The notes: a model not told the origin generated them from the sequence alone. DNA of 64,000 nt from Clostridium amylolyticum (GCF_900142075.1 NZ_FQZO01000005.1:186001-250000); one strand, 5' to 3'; numbered from the stretch's first letter, positions 9,801 through 18,348 are shown. Numbers and translations: made by a program.

Positions 9801-12484
9801 AAGGATATAATTGATGCTAAGTACATAGTCTTAATGTAGCTTATTAAAGTTTTTCCTGCTGTAGCTTCAGCATCTGCAGCGGTTTGCCACTGCAACATAT
9901 TCTTCTTGCTTATAAAGGTTCTATATAAGGTTCTAAAAATAGCATCTAACATTAACAAAGCTTGATGAGGAATAAATGAAAAAATAAAAAATATCTGTTG
10001 CCATACCATTTTTGAACTAGATAGTGTCCCATTTAAACCAATTCCTTTTTTAGGTGTAACCACTACTTCAGAAACATCAAATAATATAGGTATTCCTATA
10101 GAGAGAAAAGCAAGGGCTAACCACTGCTGTCCCCCACTCAATAAAGAAAATTGCAGTAAAATTAATAAAACCACCGAAGGTGTCAAAAGACTTCTTCTTA
10201 GATTATCTATGATCTTCCATTTTGAGAGCTTACTTATTTTTTTTGATTTTAACCAGGGTATAAGCTGCCAATCTCCCCTTACCCATCTGTGAAGACGTAA
10301 GGAACTGGATTTATAATGTGAAGGATATCCATCTACCAAATTTATGTCTGTAACCAAAGCAGCTCTGGCATAGCAACCTTCTAACAAATCATGGCTTAAC
10401 ACACTATTTTTAGGAATCTCATCTTTTAATACATTATAGAAAGTGTCTATATCAATGATGCCCTTACCGGTAAATATACCCTCTCCAAATATATCCTGAT
10501 AAGCATCTGAAACAGCTGTAGTATATAAATCCATACCCGTTTCTCCGGAAAAAATACGTGAAAAGTTGGTTTTTTCAGAAGCTGATATACTAACGGATAT
10601 ACGCGGCTGCATTATGCCATAGCCTCTTATTACTATTTCATTATTATTATCTAGTACAGGGATGTTTAAGGGATGACTCATAGCTCCTACCAGTCTTCTC
10701 ACAGTATCTCTCGGTAACTTAGTATCAGCATCTAGAGTTATTAAATATTTAACTTTTCTTAATTTGGAGATATCGCTGCTTATAACATTAAAGCTGGTTT
10801 TTTTACTACCTCGAATAAGTTTCATAAATTCTACTAATTTTCCTCTTTTTCTTTCCCACCCTAGATAATATCCCATGCTTTCATTAAATTTACGCTGTCT
10901 GTTAAAAAAGAAAAATATTTCATTTCCTTTTTTGCAGTACTTATTATTTAATTCCTTAACCTCTTTTAGTGCCTCTTTTACTATTTTTTCATCTTCAGCT
11001 TCATTTTCACTATATGCATCTTTAAAGTCACCTAATATAGCAAAATATAAATTTTCTTCTCTATTGGCCAGATAATAAACTTCCATATCATCTATTAAAG
11101 ACCTTAATCTCTCTACACTATTTATAAGGGCAGGTATAACCACTATAGTGCTTATATCTTCAGTTAATCCTTTTTCTAATTTCAACTTTGGTATTTCACT
11201 GGGAGTTATTATATTAGTTACGCTCCAATTTAATATAGCTATTACCACTTCAGAAATTGGTATTATTGAAATGATAATTCCCCATATTAATTTGTTAAAA
11301 GATATATATCCTAAAGCCCTAAAATAACTAGTAATAACTATAGCTTCTAGAAAGATAATAAATAAAGCCATTAATCCAAAATAATAAAGATAGGGCTTTT
11401 TCTTAATGCTTTCTTTAACCCCTTCTAAGCCTTTAGGTTTATACCTTAATTTTTTCTTTAAATCATTCTTTCCCGCATCTAAGATATAATATCCTACATG
11501 CTGCTTATAAAATTCCGCCTGGCTAGAAATAGCATTATTTGCAAGGGATAACACTTCCATAGCTATATTTTTTTCTGATATTCCTGAATTTTTTGAAATA
11601 ACTTCAATATTGTGTCTATAATTATCTCTAGTATCAAAATCCATTTTTTTATATATGCCGCTAGGGTCTTTTGATAGTATTTCTTCTACATCGCTAATAG
11701 ACTCAAAAAAGCTCTTCCAATCTATGGCATCTATGCTTCTTAAAGATGTTATACTGTTTCCCATTATCCTTTGAAGTTTTCCTTCTTTTAAATACTGCTC
11801 TTTTATAGCATTTTCAATGCTTTCATTACCCTTTGGCAATGAAAGGGAAAGCCACTTTATAATTTCTTCCTTTTCTAATGCATTGTCCCTTAAAACCTTA
11901 ATAGTTCTTTCTATAAAGGGATTAGTTGCTTTTTTATTTTCTGATATATATTTATTTAAAGTTTCTTTATAATCACTTTTAACATAGGCATTTATTATTT
12001 TTTCACAAAATAAATTTGCTTTTTTCTTTTCTCTTACTATAAAGCTCATTTCATGGGTTATTCCCGAAATATACTCTAAAAGTACAACCCTCAGCATAAG
12101 GGGAAAAGCCCATAATTCTCCCATAGTAAAATCATATTCTTCCTTTAAGGTGGTAATATATTTTCTTGCATTATCATTTTTTACTATTCCTTCATAGGTG
12201 TTTATGAACCCTTGTGCTAAAGTATATATCCTAGGAACACATAGATCCTTCTCTGTGTTTAGTGGTAGGTCAGCACAATATTTTAATGGGAGATTAGCTT
12301 TAACCATTTTATATTCTTTTTCAATGAGGTAAATATTATCTAATAGCCATTGACAAGAATGTATTATTTCATTGTTACTACTAACTAATGAATTTATATA
12401 TTCATAATTTTTAATTATTTCTCTATAACCATCTTCCATATTATTCAGAAGTACCTTTGTGCATTTTATCCTGCTTTTTATCAT
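3860..12484 (-). CDS. Cyclic beta-1,2-glucan synthase (NdvB/ChvB type)
   Basis: A giant protein (about 2874 aa) that should make beta-1,2-linked glucan from UDP-glucose, trim it and cyclise it at the membrane. The N-terminal part is helical. Transmembrane helices near residues 370-430 and 770-950 flank a GT84 glycosyltransferase domain with DADT (about residue 583) and RWVRGDW (about 735). Next is a glycoamylase-like middle domain (about 1000-1500, with GHLYNWYD near 1035), the region assigned to cyclisation (GH189) in a Thermoanaerobacter homologue, from memory. Two carbohydrate-binding/GH94-type phosphorylase halves follow, with the GSGDWNDG catalytic-Asp motif near 2560. I place the start at the ATG of MIKSRIK, 10 nt after AAGGAG; a TTG three codons earlier is too close to that site. 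It is apparently monocistronic. Confidence 0.88.
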   Translation of the reverse strand: MIKSRIKCTKVLLNNMEDGYREIIKNYEYINSLVSSNNEIIHSCQWLLDNIYLIEKEYKMVKANLPLKYCADLPLNTEKDLCVPRIYTLAQGFINTYEGIVKNDNARKYITTLKEEYDFTMGELWAFPLMLRVVLLEYISGITHEMSFIVREKKKANLFCEKIINAYVKSDYKETLNKYISENKKATNPFIERTIKVLRDNALEKEEIIKWLSLSLPKGNESIENAIKEQYLKEGKLQRIMGNSITSLRSIDAIDWKSFFESISDVEEILSKDPSGIYKKMDFDTRDNYRHNIEVISKNSGISEKNIAMEVLSLANNAISSQAEFYKQHVGYYILDAGKNDLKKKLRYKPKGLEGVKESIKKKPYLYYFGLMALFIIFLEAIVITSYFRALGYISFNKLIWGIIISIIPISEVVIAILNWSVTNIITPSEIPKLKLEKGLTEDISTIVVIPALINSVERLRSLIDDMEVYYLANREENLYFAILGDFKDAYSENEAEDEKIVKEALKEVKELNNKYCKKGNEIFFFFNRQRKFNESMGYYLGWERKRGKLVEFMKLIRGSKKTSFNVISSDISKLRKVKYLITLDADTKLPRDTVRRLVGAMSHPLNIPVLDNNNEIVIRGYGIMQPRISVSISASEKTNFSRIFSGETGMDLYTTAVSDAYQDIFGEGIFTGKGIIDIDTFYNVLKDEIPKNSVLSHDLLEGCYARAALVTDINLVDGYPSHYKSSSLRLHRWVRGDWQLIPWLKSKKISKLSKWKIIDNLRRSLLTPSVVLLILLQFSLLSGGQQWLALAFLSIGIPILFDVSEVVVTPKKGIGLNGTLSSSKMVWQQIFFIFSFIPHQALLMLDAIFRTLYRTFISKKNMLQWQTAADAEATAGKTLISYIKTMYLASIISLVVGLLAFNYSLSLGWLMTPICVIWFISPLSAYIIGLELPKEKEDISKKDEVFIREISRRTWCYYEDFVNKENNYLAPDNYQEDPEKGIAYRTSPTNVAMGLITNITAYDMGFIGINSVLDRLNKGIESINKLEKYHGHLYNWYDTKSLKPLWPRYISTVDSGNLVGYYWVIMESLKEYKSNPIIREKYIKGLVETLCLAEAEDNNRVLYKELMKEISNKSYDIYGYNELLHRIWSMAVNYEKENKDGEYYWNSKVKYDVSTRIKEIQILFPWLELSSIEVKDAEITNALNECIFKVPIKELPAKLNTILVSLSDNVNISEEFLKLLSDSINNFLKLIRMLDSLNNKLEKLSEDTDFTILYNDEVKLFSIGYDVENDSLGSSYYDLMASEARAASFIAIAKGDVSTEHWFKLGRAMASLYGRKSLVSWSGTMFEYFMPLLIMKAYPKTLLNQTYYSVLHIQKKYSKLKKIPWGISESAFYHFDGALNYQYKAFGVPDVGLKRGLGDELVVSTYSVALALMIDSKDSIKAMKNFVSMGMLGRYGFYESIDYTKDRVPKGKSYAIVKNYMVHHQGMMLMAFNNVLCNDILSDRFHRLPEVKATEELLQEKVPKAVIYDRKSEIQIPKSDIEEQNIFIREYVTPYSEVPEVQILSNGSYSLMITNSGSGYSKIDNMALYRWREDVTLDSSGMFFFIKNINSNEYWSAAYEPCKNSGDKYQVNFSLDKAVFKRNDGNIETKTEIVVSPDFNAEIRKITLTNHSNFTRDLEVTSYMEVVLTEYNADLVHPAFSNLFITTEFDEEHKCLLASRRPRAKSQHKPYAVHFILEDVGKSENIQYETARANFIGRNRDITNPVVMDSETPLENRVGIVLDPIFSLRKRVNIMPGEYVTISFVTACAASREEALNIVKHFKGYNYLERVFEEAMNEVQWELKALGIKSAQANFYQRVANNIIFPSNFKHREKFIKSINKYQKDLWPYGISGDLPILLVIVEEEKDLDMVRQVLLMYKYWQLKGLVVDLIIYNKQDTSYTQPLQNSISQLVNVSEQDKKGNYKGSIYIHSKSTMSEEILSFLKGISKVVIESSKGSLIEQLDNSIDDSKYRDILEINNNFDSKKIVSYIRHKELQGNKLISEYKIKYKDKSTKDKSVESFYKNLKYNYELAEEIAYSNISKPSKEKAKEDLNYPVDKLLYYNGYGGFNSKSNSYIIVLNEEKNTPAPWINVISNKNFGFHISESGSSYSWCGNSRENKITPWNNDAVSDLSGEVMYIRDEDTGEFWTLTPKPVREDNNYIIEHGYGYSSFIHNSHGIEGEMTCFVPLDKELKIIKVNLKNSSSNTRNISVFYYAQLVLGVSPQQTSQYISTHVYGDGEFVYGINPYSESFGRLKAFLKIIGGENSTFTGNRKEFLGRGGHISYPLALKSKTLSNITGAGMDPCLAEHTFITINPGETKEISIILGDMENLQQISTLINSYNNKEIVYEELTKVKNYWSNLLGTIKVKTPDKSMDLLLNGWLIYQNLSCRYWARSAFYQSGGAYGFRDQLQDTLALGMLDANFTKNQILKSASRQFIEGDVQHWWHPVVNSGIRTRFSDDLLWLPYVTAEYINSTGDYSILFEEAPYLRDNPLQEGEDERYNIVPESKEKGSIYEHCIKAIKKALKFGEHNIPLMGSGDWNDGMSTVGNKGKGESIWLGWFLYDILNKFQPICSFVKDNEMVVEFKDSMNFIRENIEKHGWDGGWYRRAYFDNGTPLGSMENSECKIDSLAQSWAAISGAGKISRVKQAMEAVEKYLVKEDKEIILLLAPPFNNSQLEPGYIKGYVPGVRENGGQYTHAAVWCIMAFTLLGENNKAWKYFNMINPINHSSTSLEAKTYKVEPYVMAADVYLKEPFSGRGGWSWYTGAAGWMYKVGVQNILGFKIIQGKGFVIEPCIPDNWNGYEIEYTRDNVKYYIKVIRDNKELLTMDGEVLKEKLIPFKPKGEHYVEVRFQ

Positions 12485-12587
12485 TATACCCAATCTCCTT
12501 CACAAATTTAGTGACAAAAGAAATGCTTATTTAGTTTTTCCCGAGTATATGAAAGTTATACCATTATTATTAGTTATAGAGAAAATC

Positions 12588-12625
12588 AACAAAAAATAAA
12601 AAAGCTGGCTTCTATCACCAGCTTT
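12588..12625 (-). terminator. Terminator after the M18 aminopeptidase gene
   Basis: An 8-bp perfect stem AAAGCTGG/CCAGCTTT (12601-12608 with 12618-12625). A run of A to its left (12591-12600) becomes the U-tract of the minus transcript. It separates the aminopeptidase gene from the glucan synthase gene. Confidence 0.75.
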
Positions 12626-12644
12626 CTATATCTCTTATTAAATT

Positions 12645-13940
12645 TTAAATGTTATAAAACTCCTCAAAGGATTTTAGAACATAATAATGATCCTTTACTC
12701 CAGCTAATTCTCTAATAGAATGCATTGCAAATATAGGTGATCCCATATCCACACTTCTAATATCTAGGTGAGTAGAGGATATTGGTCCTATGGTAGAGCC
12801 TCCTAACATATCAGATCTATTAACAAACTTTTGTACCGGTACTCCTGCTTTTTTGCATATAAGCTCATATACTGAAGAAGAATCGCTGTCAGAAGTATAT
12901 TTATGGTTAGCGCTTATCTTAATAACAGGTCCTTTATTTATAAGCGGTCTATTCTTAGGATCATGCTTTTCACCACGATTTGGATGAACTGCATGAGCTA
13001 AATCCGCTGAGATCATAAAAGATTTAGAAAGAGCTCTAAAGTAATCTTCTCTATTGCCTCCAAAGCTTAATACTATTCTTTCTAATATGTTGGACAAAAG
13101 CTGTGAATCCGCTCCTTGTTTTGTAGAGCTACCGATTTCTTCATTATCAAAGCATACCATAACATTGGTAGCTTCTACGCTTTTAGAGGTTAAAAGTGCC
13201 TTGATACCAGCATGAACCATGGATAGGTCATCTAATCTTGAACTAGATATAAATTCTTCATTTAATCCAACAAAGCATCCTTTTTCATATTCATATAAAA
13301 ATAAATCAAAATCTATTATCTCCTTAACTTCAACCTTTAATTCCTCTGCTAAAAGTTTTATAAGATAATTATTTTCTTCCAAGGATTCATTAATTAGTGT
13401 AATTAAAGGTAGAGTGTCTATTTGCTTATTAAGTTCCACACCCTTATTTACCTCTCTGTTCATATGAATAGCAAGGTTAGGTATTATCACTATAGGCTTA
13501 GATATGTTTATAAGCCTGCTTTCAGGAAATAATATATTTTCTCCTTTTAATGTAACTCTTCCTGCTATACCAAGTGGCCTGTCCATCCATGTGGATAGTA
13601 TAGGTCCGCCGTATACCTCTGTATTAAGCTTTACATAACTGCCTTCAGAAACCATTTCTGGATTAGGTTTTATCCTAAAGCTAGGTGAGTCTGTATGAGC
13701 TCCTATAAGCTTAAAACCTGCCTCTTGAGGTGATTTGCTTCCAGTTTTAAATGCTATTAAAGCAGAGTCATTTCTAGTGACATAATAATTTTTATTATAC
13801 TGTAAATTCCATTTTTCTCCTTCATGTAATTCTATGTAATTTTCTTTTGATAATTCCTTTTTAATGGTGTCCACTGCATGAAAAGCTGAAGGTGAATTAT
13901 AAATAAACTCCATAAGCTCTAATGCTAATTCTCTTTCCAT
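12645..13940 (-). CDS. apeB: M18-family aminopeptidase
   Basis: A cytosolic dinuclear-metal aminopeptidase (aspartyl-aminopeptidase-like) that removes N-terminal residues from peptides. Family signatures are GAHTDSPS (metal His82), SSRLDDL, DNEEIGS and SADLAHAVHPN, all characteristic of M18. The 431-aa length fits the bacterial M18 group called ApeB. The start is the ATG of MERELA, six bases after AAAGGAGG. An upstream in-frame start would add 14 residues but has no ribosome site. It is divergent from the CDF transporter gene. Confidence 0.9.
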   Translation of the reverse strand: MERELALELMEFIYNSPSAFHAVDTIKKELSKENYIELHEGEKWNLQYNKNYYVTRNDSALIAFKTGSKSPQEAGFKLIGAHTDSPSFRIKPNPEMVSEGSYVKLNTEVYGGPILSTWMDRPLGIAGRVTLKGENILFPESRLINISKPIVIIPNLAIHMNREVNKGVELNKQIDTLPLITLINESLEENNYLIKLLAEELKVEVKEIIDFDLFLYEYEKGCFVGLNEEFISSSRLDDLSMVHAGIKALLTSKSVEATNVMVCFDNEEIGSSTKQGADSQLLSNILERIVLSFGGNREDYFRALSKSFMISADLAHAVHPNRGEKHDPKNRPLINKGPVIKISANHKYTSDSDSSSVYELICKKAGVPVQKFVNRSDMLGGSTIGPISSTHLDIRSVDMGSPIFAMHSIRELAGVKDHYYVLKSFEEFYNI

Positions 13941-14022
13941 GTAATTACCTCCTTTAACGTAAATATATATATATTCTAACACTTATTATATTATATTTGC
14001 TATATTAATATTTCATTTGTGA

Positions 14023-14028
14023 TATAAT
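14023..14028 (+). promoter_or_regulatory. Extended -10 promoter of the CDF gene
   Basis: TG-A-TATAAT is an extended -10 element 50 nt before the chosen start. No good -35 box sits 17 nt upstream; the nearest, TTGCTA, is 20 nt away. This is usual for extended -10 promoters. Confidence 0.45.
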
Positions 14029-14077
14029 AGCATATATATTTTCATATCATATTTAACCTTTGATTGGAGTGTTAGTT

Positions 14078-15256
14078 ATGCTATCTCGATTGCTAGTAAA
14101 AAAGTTTATTAGGAATAACTCTAATACAAATGATGAAAAAGTTAGAAATTCTTATGGCTTTCTTGCAGGTATAGTAGGAATAATAATAAATGTTATGTTG
14201 TTTGCAATAAAACTTTCCGTGGGGCTTATTGTGGGAAGTATCGCTGTGATGGCAGACGCCTTTAATAATCTTTCTGATGCAGCTTCTTCTTTAATAACTA
14301 TATTAGGTTTTAAATTATCCAGTATGCCTGCAGATGCAGAGCACCCTTTTGGTCATGGAAGGCTAGAATATATTTCAGCACTTATAGTGGCTTTTATGGT
14401 TATGATTGTAGGTTTTCAATTTATTAAAACTTCCTTTGATAGGGTTATAAATCCAGCACCTGTAACTTTTCAACTTCTTCCTTTCATACTTATAGCAGTA
14501 TCTATAACCTTTAAAGTGTGGTTAAGTAGTTTTAATAAGTTTATTGGAAAGACCATAGATTCATCAGCTCTAAAAGCTGCTGGTATAGACGCTTTAGGTG
14601 ATGTGGTAACTTCTAGTACTGTAGCCATATCACTCTTAGCCTCAAAATTCACTAGTTTCCCTATAGATGGATACATAGGTATTTTGGTTGCTTTAGCAAT
14701 ACTATGGTCTGGTTACTCTTTAGTAAAAGAAACTATAAGTCCTCTTTTAGGGGAGGCTCCAGATCCTAAGTTAGTAAAAGCTATTCAGGAAGGTGTTATG
14801 AGTTATCAGTATATTACTGGAGTGCATGATCTTATAATCCACAATTATGGTCCGGGCAAGTGCATGGCTTCTATTCATGCAGAAATTCCTTCTGATATAA
14901 ATATCATGAAGATACATGATGTTATAGACAAGGCAGAACGTGAAATATCAGAAAAGCTAAATATATATCTGGTGATACATATGGACCCTATTTCTATAGA
15001 TACTAAAGAGATCTTAGAAGCTAAAACTGAAGTAGAAAAAATTATAAAATATAACCCTCTTATAAAATCTATGCATGATTTTAGAATTGTGGGGGAAAAA
15101 GAACATAAGAACTTAATCTTTGATATAGTGGTGGATAGCGCTGCTCTTAGAAAGATCATGCATGAAGAGGAGCTTAAGGAAAAAATTATTTCAGATATAA
15201 AAGACATTCATCCAGAATATAATTGCATAATAACCGTAGATCCTGATTTTATGTAA
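14078..15256 (+). CDS. Cation diffusion facilitator (CDF) transporter
   Basis: An inner-membrane metal/proton antiporter exporting Zn, Fe, Mn or similar ions; the metal is not predictable. About six N-terminal helices lie in residues 25-215. They carry the paired metal-site helices DAFNNLSDAASS and DALGDVVTS, plus the HPFGHGRLEY loop that is diagnostic of the family. The cytoplasmic C-terminal domain (about 220-392) is longer than the minimal CDF ferredoxin-like domain, as in many clostridial members. The start is the ATG eight bases after GGAG; a TTG 18 nt upstream is in frame but lacks a ribosome site. Confidence 0.92.
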   Translation: MLSRLLVKKFIRNNSNTNDEKVRNSYGFLAGIVGIIINVMLFAIKLSVGLIVGSIAVMADAFNNLSDAASSLITILGFKLSSMPADAEHPFGHGRLEYISALIVAFMVMIVGFQFIKTSFDRVINPAPVTFQLLPFILIAVSITFKVWLSSFNKFIGKTIDSSALKAAGIDALGDVVTSSTVAISLLASKFTSFPIDGYIGILVALAILWSGYSLVKETISPLLGEAPDPKLVKAIQEGVMSYQYITGVHDLIIHNYGPGKCMASIHAEIPSDINIMKIHDVIDKAEREISEKLNIYLVIHMDPISIDTKEILEAKTEVEKIIKYNPLIKSMHDFRIVGEKEHKNLIFDIVVDSAALRKIMHEEELKEKIISDIKDIHPEYNCIITVDPDFM

Positions 15257-15257
15257 A

Positions 15258-15296
15258 AAGGGGTGCCAGTCACTTGTCACGTGACTGGCACCCCTT
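15258..15296. repeat. GC-rich perfect palindrome, REP-like
   Basis: A 16-bp perfect inverted repeat (15258-15273 with 15281-15296) around a 7-nt spacer, based on GGGGTGCCAGTCAC. It is far more GC-rich than its surroundings. On the plus strand no T-run follows, so it is not a standard terminator for the CDF gene, though it could still stop or stabilise the mRNA. The composition and perfect symmetry resemble dispersed REP-type palindromes. No second copy was noticed in this window. Confidence 0.6.
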
Positions 15297-15333
15297 GCAT
15301 AATATAATATGTAATATTCGAAAGGAGTACTAT

Positions 15334-16440
15334 ATGAATAACTATATTAGACACATGTTTCCAGGTGCAAACACTTCTATGGGATTTTATTCTTTTTTTA
15401 GATATATACTCCCTCAAGATGAAGCTAGAAGAATAGTTTGTTTAAAAGGAGGGCCAGGTACAGGTAAATCCTCCATTATGAAAAAGCTTTCTGCATATTT
15501 TTATTCTAATGGATATAATATAGAGCATCATCATTGTTCCTCTGACAGTGAGTCCTTAGATGCTATCCTTATAAAAGAACTTAAAATAGCCGTTTTAGAT
15601 GGAACTTCTCCTCATATGGTAGACCCTATAACTCCCGGTGCTGTGGACGAGATATTAAACTTAGGTCAGTGTTGGAATGAGGATGGAATAAAAAATCATA
15701 AAGTTGAAATAATGGACATCGCTAAAACCCTATCAGAAAATTATAAAAGGATCTACAGATATTTAAGGTCCGCCAAGGAAATTCATGAGGATTGGAGCTC
15801 ATTTAATTTACAATCTATGGATAGCAACAAGCTATTAACCTTTAAAGAAGATCTTAAAAGTAAAGTTTTAAAAGGTACAGATATAGGTGTTTTAGGAAAG
15901 GATAGGCATTTGTTTGCCACAGGTATTACCCCTCAAGGTATAGTAACCTATATAGAATCTCTTACAAATGCTTATGAAAACGTATATGTTATAAATGGAG
16001 GTCCTGGCTTTAGAAAATCTGAAACTTTAAAATATATTCTTGAAGAGAGCTTAAAAAGAGGACTATATGTAGAAGTTTTTCATGATCCATTTATTTCTGA
16101 AAGAATAGAACACTTATTTATACCGGAACTATCCACTGCTATTGTCACTTCTAATGAAATAAATAAAAAGCAAATAAAGGGCAATGAAATATATATGGAA
16201 GAACTTTGTAATACAAAGTATCTAAACTCAGTATCTAATGAGATAGAGTATAATAAAACCTTATTTTACTCTATGGTAGAAAAAGCCTTAAGCATATTAA
16301 AAAATAATAAAGCTCTCCACGATGATTTAGAGAAGTTCTATATTCAAAATATGTACTTTAATAAGCTAGACTCCTTAGGTAATGAACTTGTGGATAAATT
16401 TCATAAATACGAAAAAGAATATAAAAACGAAATAAAATAA
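15334..16440 (+). CDS. Tandem P-loop ATPase (PRK06851-like), function unknown
   Basis: A 368-aa cytosolic protein with two related halves. The first half has a complete Walker A, GGPGTGKSS, near residue 48. The second half has GGPGFRKSE near residue 225, where the Gly before Lys is replaced by Arg, so nucleotide binding there may be altered. No signal peptide or membrane segment is present. It resembles the Firmicute family PRK06851 from memory; its role is not established to my knowledge. The start ATG is preceded by AAAGGAG. It lies 3' of the GC palindrome and ends at a shared terminator. Confidence 0.75.
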   Translation: MNNYIRHMFPGANTSMGFYSFFRYILPQDEARRIVCLKGGPGTGKSSIMKKLSAYFYSNGYNIEHHHCSSDSESLDAILIKELKIAVLDGTSPHMVDPITPGAVDEILNLGQCWNEDGIKNHKVEIMDIAKTLSENYKRIYRYLRSAKEIHEDWSSFNLQSMDSNKLLTFKEDLKSKVLKGTDIGVLGKDRHLFATGITPQGIVTYIESLTNAYENVYVINGGPGFRKSETLKYILEESLKRGLYVEVFHDPFISERIEHLFIPELSTAIVTSNEINKKQIKGNEIYMEELCNTKYLNSVSNEIEYNKTLFYSMVEKALSILKNNKALHDDLEKFYIQNMYFNKLDSLGNELVDKFHKYEKEYKNEIK

Positions 16441-16445
16441 AAAGT

Positions 16446-16492
16446 TCTGCATGGCAGCATTTTTAAATATCCTACTGTCATGCAGATTTTTT
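16446..16492. terminator. Terminator between convergent genes
   Basis: A 12-bp stem (TCTGCATGGCAG with CTGTCATGCAGA, one G-U) at 16446-16457 and 16475-16486, followed by six T. It ends the ATPase gene and may also act on the convergent sulfatase gene. Confidence 0.8.
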
Positions 16493-16518
16493 ATATTATA
16501 TTTAACTATTAATTGATT

Positions 16519-18348
16519 TTAGTGGCTATTTTTATTAAAATAATCACTGGTGATAATAAGATTACTTACATCCCTGGAATTCTCAAGGTAAAGCTTATCC
16601 TTTTCGTTAATATCGCCAATTAATCTGCCATTATTCATTACAGTGAAATTTCTATTTGTCTTAAGTAGATTTCTTCCATAAGTCTTATTTATAAATTTTT
16701 CTTCCTCTATGCCCATTAAATATGCTGTAGTGGAAAATAAATCCGCAGTACCACCTATAGTATCAATTTTATTCCCTGAAAGTTTACTATTAAATACTAT
16801 ATAAGGTATCTTTTCATCATTATGTTTCCACCAGTCCCCTGGGAAGTCTACAGCTTTCAACTCATCACCATAGAATTTATGTACTCCACCATGATCACCA
16901 TAAATTACAACTACAGTGTTGTCTAAGATACCTTGGTTATTTAATTTCTCTATAAAACTACCTATTTGTTCATCTACATATCTAATGCTTTGAAAATAAG
17001 CTCCTAAAATACTCTTATCTAGAGTCTCAGGCAGCTTTAAAAGCTTTTTATCCTCAGGAATTTCAAAGGGTCCATGACTGCTTAAAGTGGCATAATTAAT
17101 ATAAAAAGGCTCTTTAATATCCTTGATCTTTTCACCTATCTGCCTAAATCCAGAAGCATCAGAAATTGATGTTCCTATGAGATCATCAGCTTTAAAATTA
17201 CTTATATCCCAAACTTCTTGAAATTTATAAGTGCCCTTATGCATCTCTACCCAGTTCCAATTTCCAGCATTTTCAGCTTTAGCAGAATAAGTTTTATACC
17301 CCTTCTCCTGTAAAAGTTTTGGAAGAGTTTCTAAATTTCTTGATGGATATCTAAAAACCACAGATCCACTACTTATTGGAAACATTCCTGTATTAAACAT
17401 AAAATCCGCATCTGAACTGGTGCCTCCGCCATTTTGTTCATGAATATTATTAAAATACAAACTATTTTTAAGAAGCTTATTCATATTAGGTGTTATCTCT
17501 TCATCATTTACTTTAGCGTTAATAACAAAGTTTTCTAAAGATTCAATTTGTAAAGCTATGATATTCTTTCCTTTAAACATACCAAAATAATTATTATCCT
17601 TAATATTTTCTATTTTCCAATTAAGCCAATTGTTTATTTTTTCTTTTTCCCCAGAGGACAATTTATAATCAGAGCATTCTTTTAATGTCCTATAAGTATC
17701 GTAGCTCCAGAAGCCTATAGGAGTAAGGTTAGACATGGTTTGAAAAGGAGCCCAAGAGTTTACAAATACCATTTGACCTGGGCGTCCCTTATTAAGCTTA
17801 TCAACTCTCTGATGATCATTATATATAACTCCGCAGCCCACAATTACAAAGGCTAAAAAGCATACTACATTTCTTTTTACATCTTTGTATATATCCTTAT
17901 GACGGTATATATAAATTATCAATAATAAAACATCTAAAAAATATAAAATATCTATGATATGAAAATTTACTATACTCCTATTAAGAGGATTGAATAGTTC
18001 CGGATGAATAATATGCCTAATAGAGTAAAATCCCTTATATGCCCTGTAATACCAAAGGTTAAGCACCAGCATTATACTCAGAAGCAAATTTAAACCAGTA
18101 GCTGCATAGAGCCTTGCTCTTCCTTTAAATAAAAGAGCTATGGAAATAAATATAACAGCAAAGGATAAGTGTGTAGAAATAACAGGAACTCCAAAATACA
18201 TACTAAATATATCAATAGATGAAGAGTTTGGCGTTCTAACCATAGCTAAAAATAAATTTGATTTTAAAATAACAAGTAAAAATGTCAGTATCCAATAGGA
18301 ATCCACCGACTTAGTAAATTTCTTTATATATGACAAATACTTTTTCAT
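16519..18348 (-). CDS. LTA synthase family protein (phosphoglycerol transferase)
   Basis: A membrane enzyme of the LtaS/sulfatase family that transfers glycerol-phosphate from phosphatidylglycerol to teichoic-acid-like polymers. About five N-terminal transmembrane helices lie in residues 18-180. The extracellular sulfatase-fold domain follows, with the nucleophile motif GGGTSSDADF (Thr near residue 309) and a metal-binding IYGDHGG near residue 475. The 609-aa length fits the family. LtaS, LtaP and YqgS-type paralogues cannot be separated by eye. The ATG has GGGAG ten bases upstream and follows helD by 11 nt, so it is probably co-transcribed with it. Confidence 0.9.
   Translation of the reverse strand: MKKYLSYIKKFTKSVDSYWILTFLLVILKSNLFLAMVRTPNSSSIDIFSMYFGVPVISTHLSFAVIFISIALLFKGRARLYAATGLNLLLSIMLVLNLWYYRAYKGFYSIRHIIHPELFNPLNRSIVNFHIIDILYFLDVLLLIIYIYRHKDIYKDVKRNVVCFLAFVIVGCGVIYNDHQRVDKLNKGRPGQMVFVNSWAPFQTMSNLTPIGFWSYDTYRTLKECSDYKLSSGEKEKINNWLNWKIENIKDNNYFGMFKGKNIIALQIESLENFVINAKVNDEEITPNMNKLLKNSLYFNNIHEQNGGGTSSDADFMFNTGMFPISSGSVVFRYPSRNLETLPKLLQEKGYKTYSAKAENAGNWNWVEMHKGTYKFQEVWDISNFKADDLIGTSISDASGFRQIGEKIKDIKEPFYINYATLSSHGPFEIPEDKKLLKLPETLDKSILGAYFQSIRYVDEQIGSFIEKLNNQGILDNTVVVIYGDHGGVHKFYGDELKAVDFPGDWWKHNDEKIPYIVFNSKLSGNKIDTIGGTADLFSTTAYLMGIEEEKFINKTYGRNLLKTNRNFTVMNNGRLIGDINEKDKLYLENSRDVSNLIITSDYFNKNSH

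Noticed and set aside
15284..15297. TGGCAC followed by TTGCA, resembling a sigma-54 promoter
   Set aside because: The spacer is only 3 nt instead of 5 and the match is produced by the GC palindrome itself.
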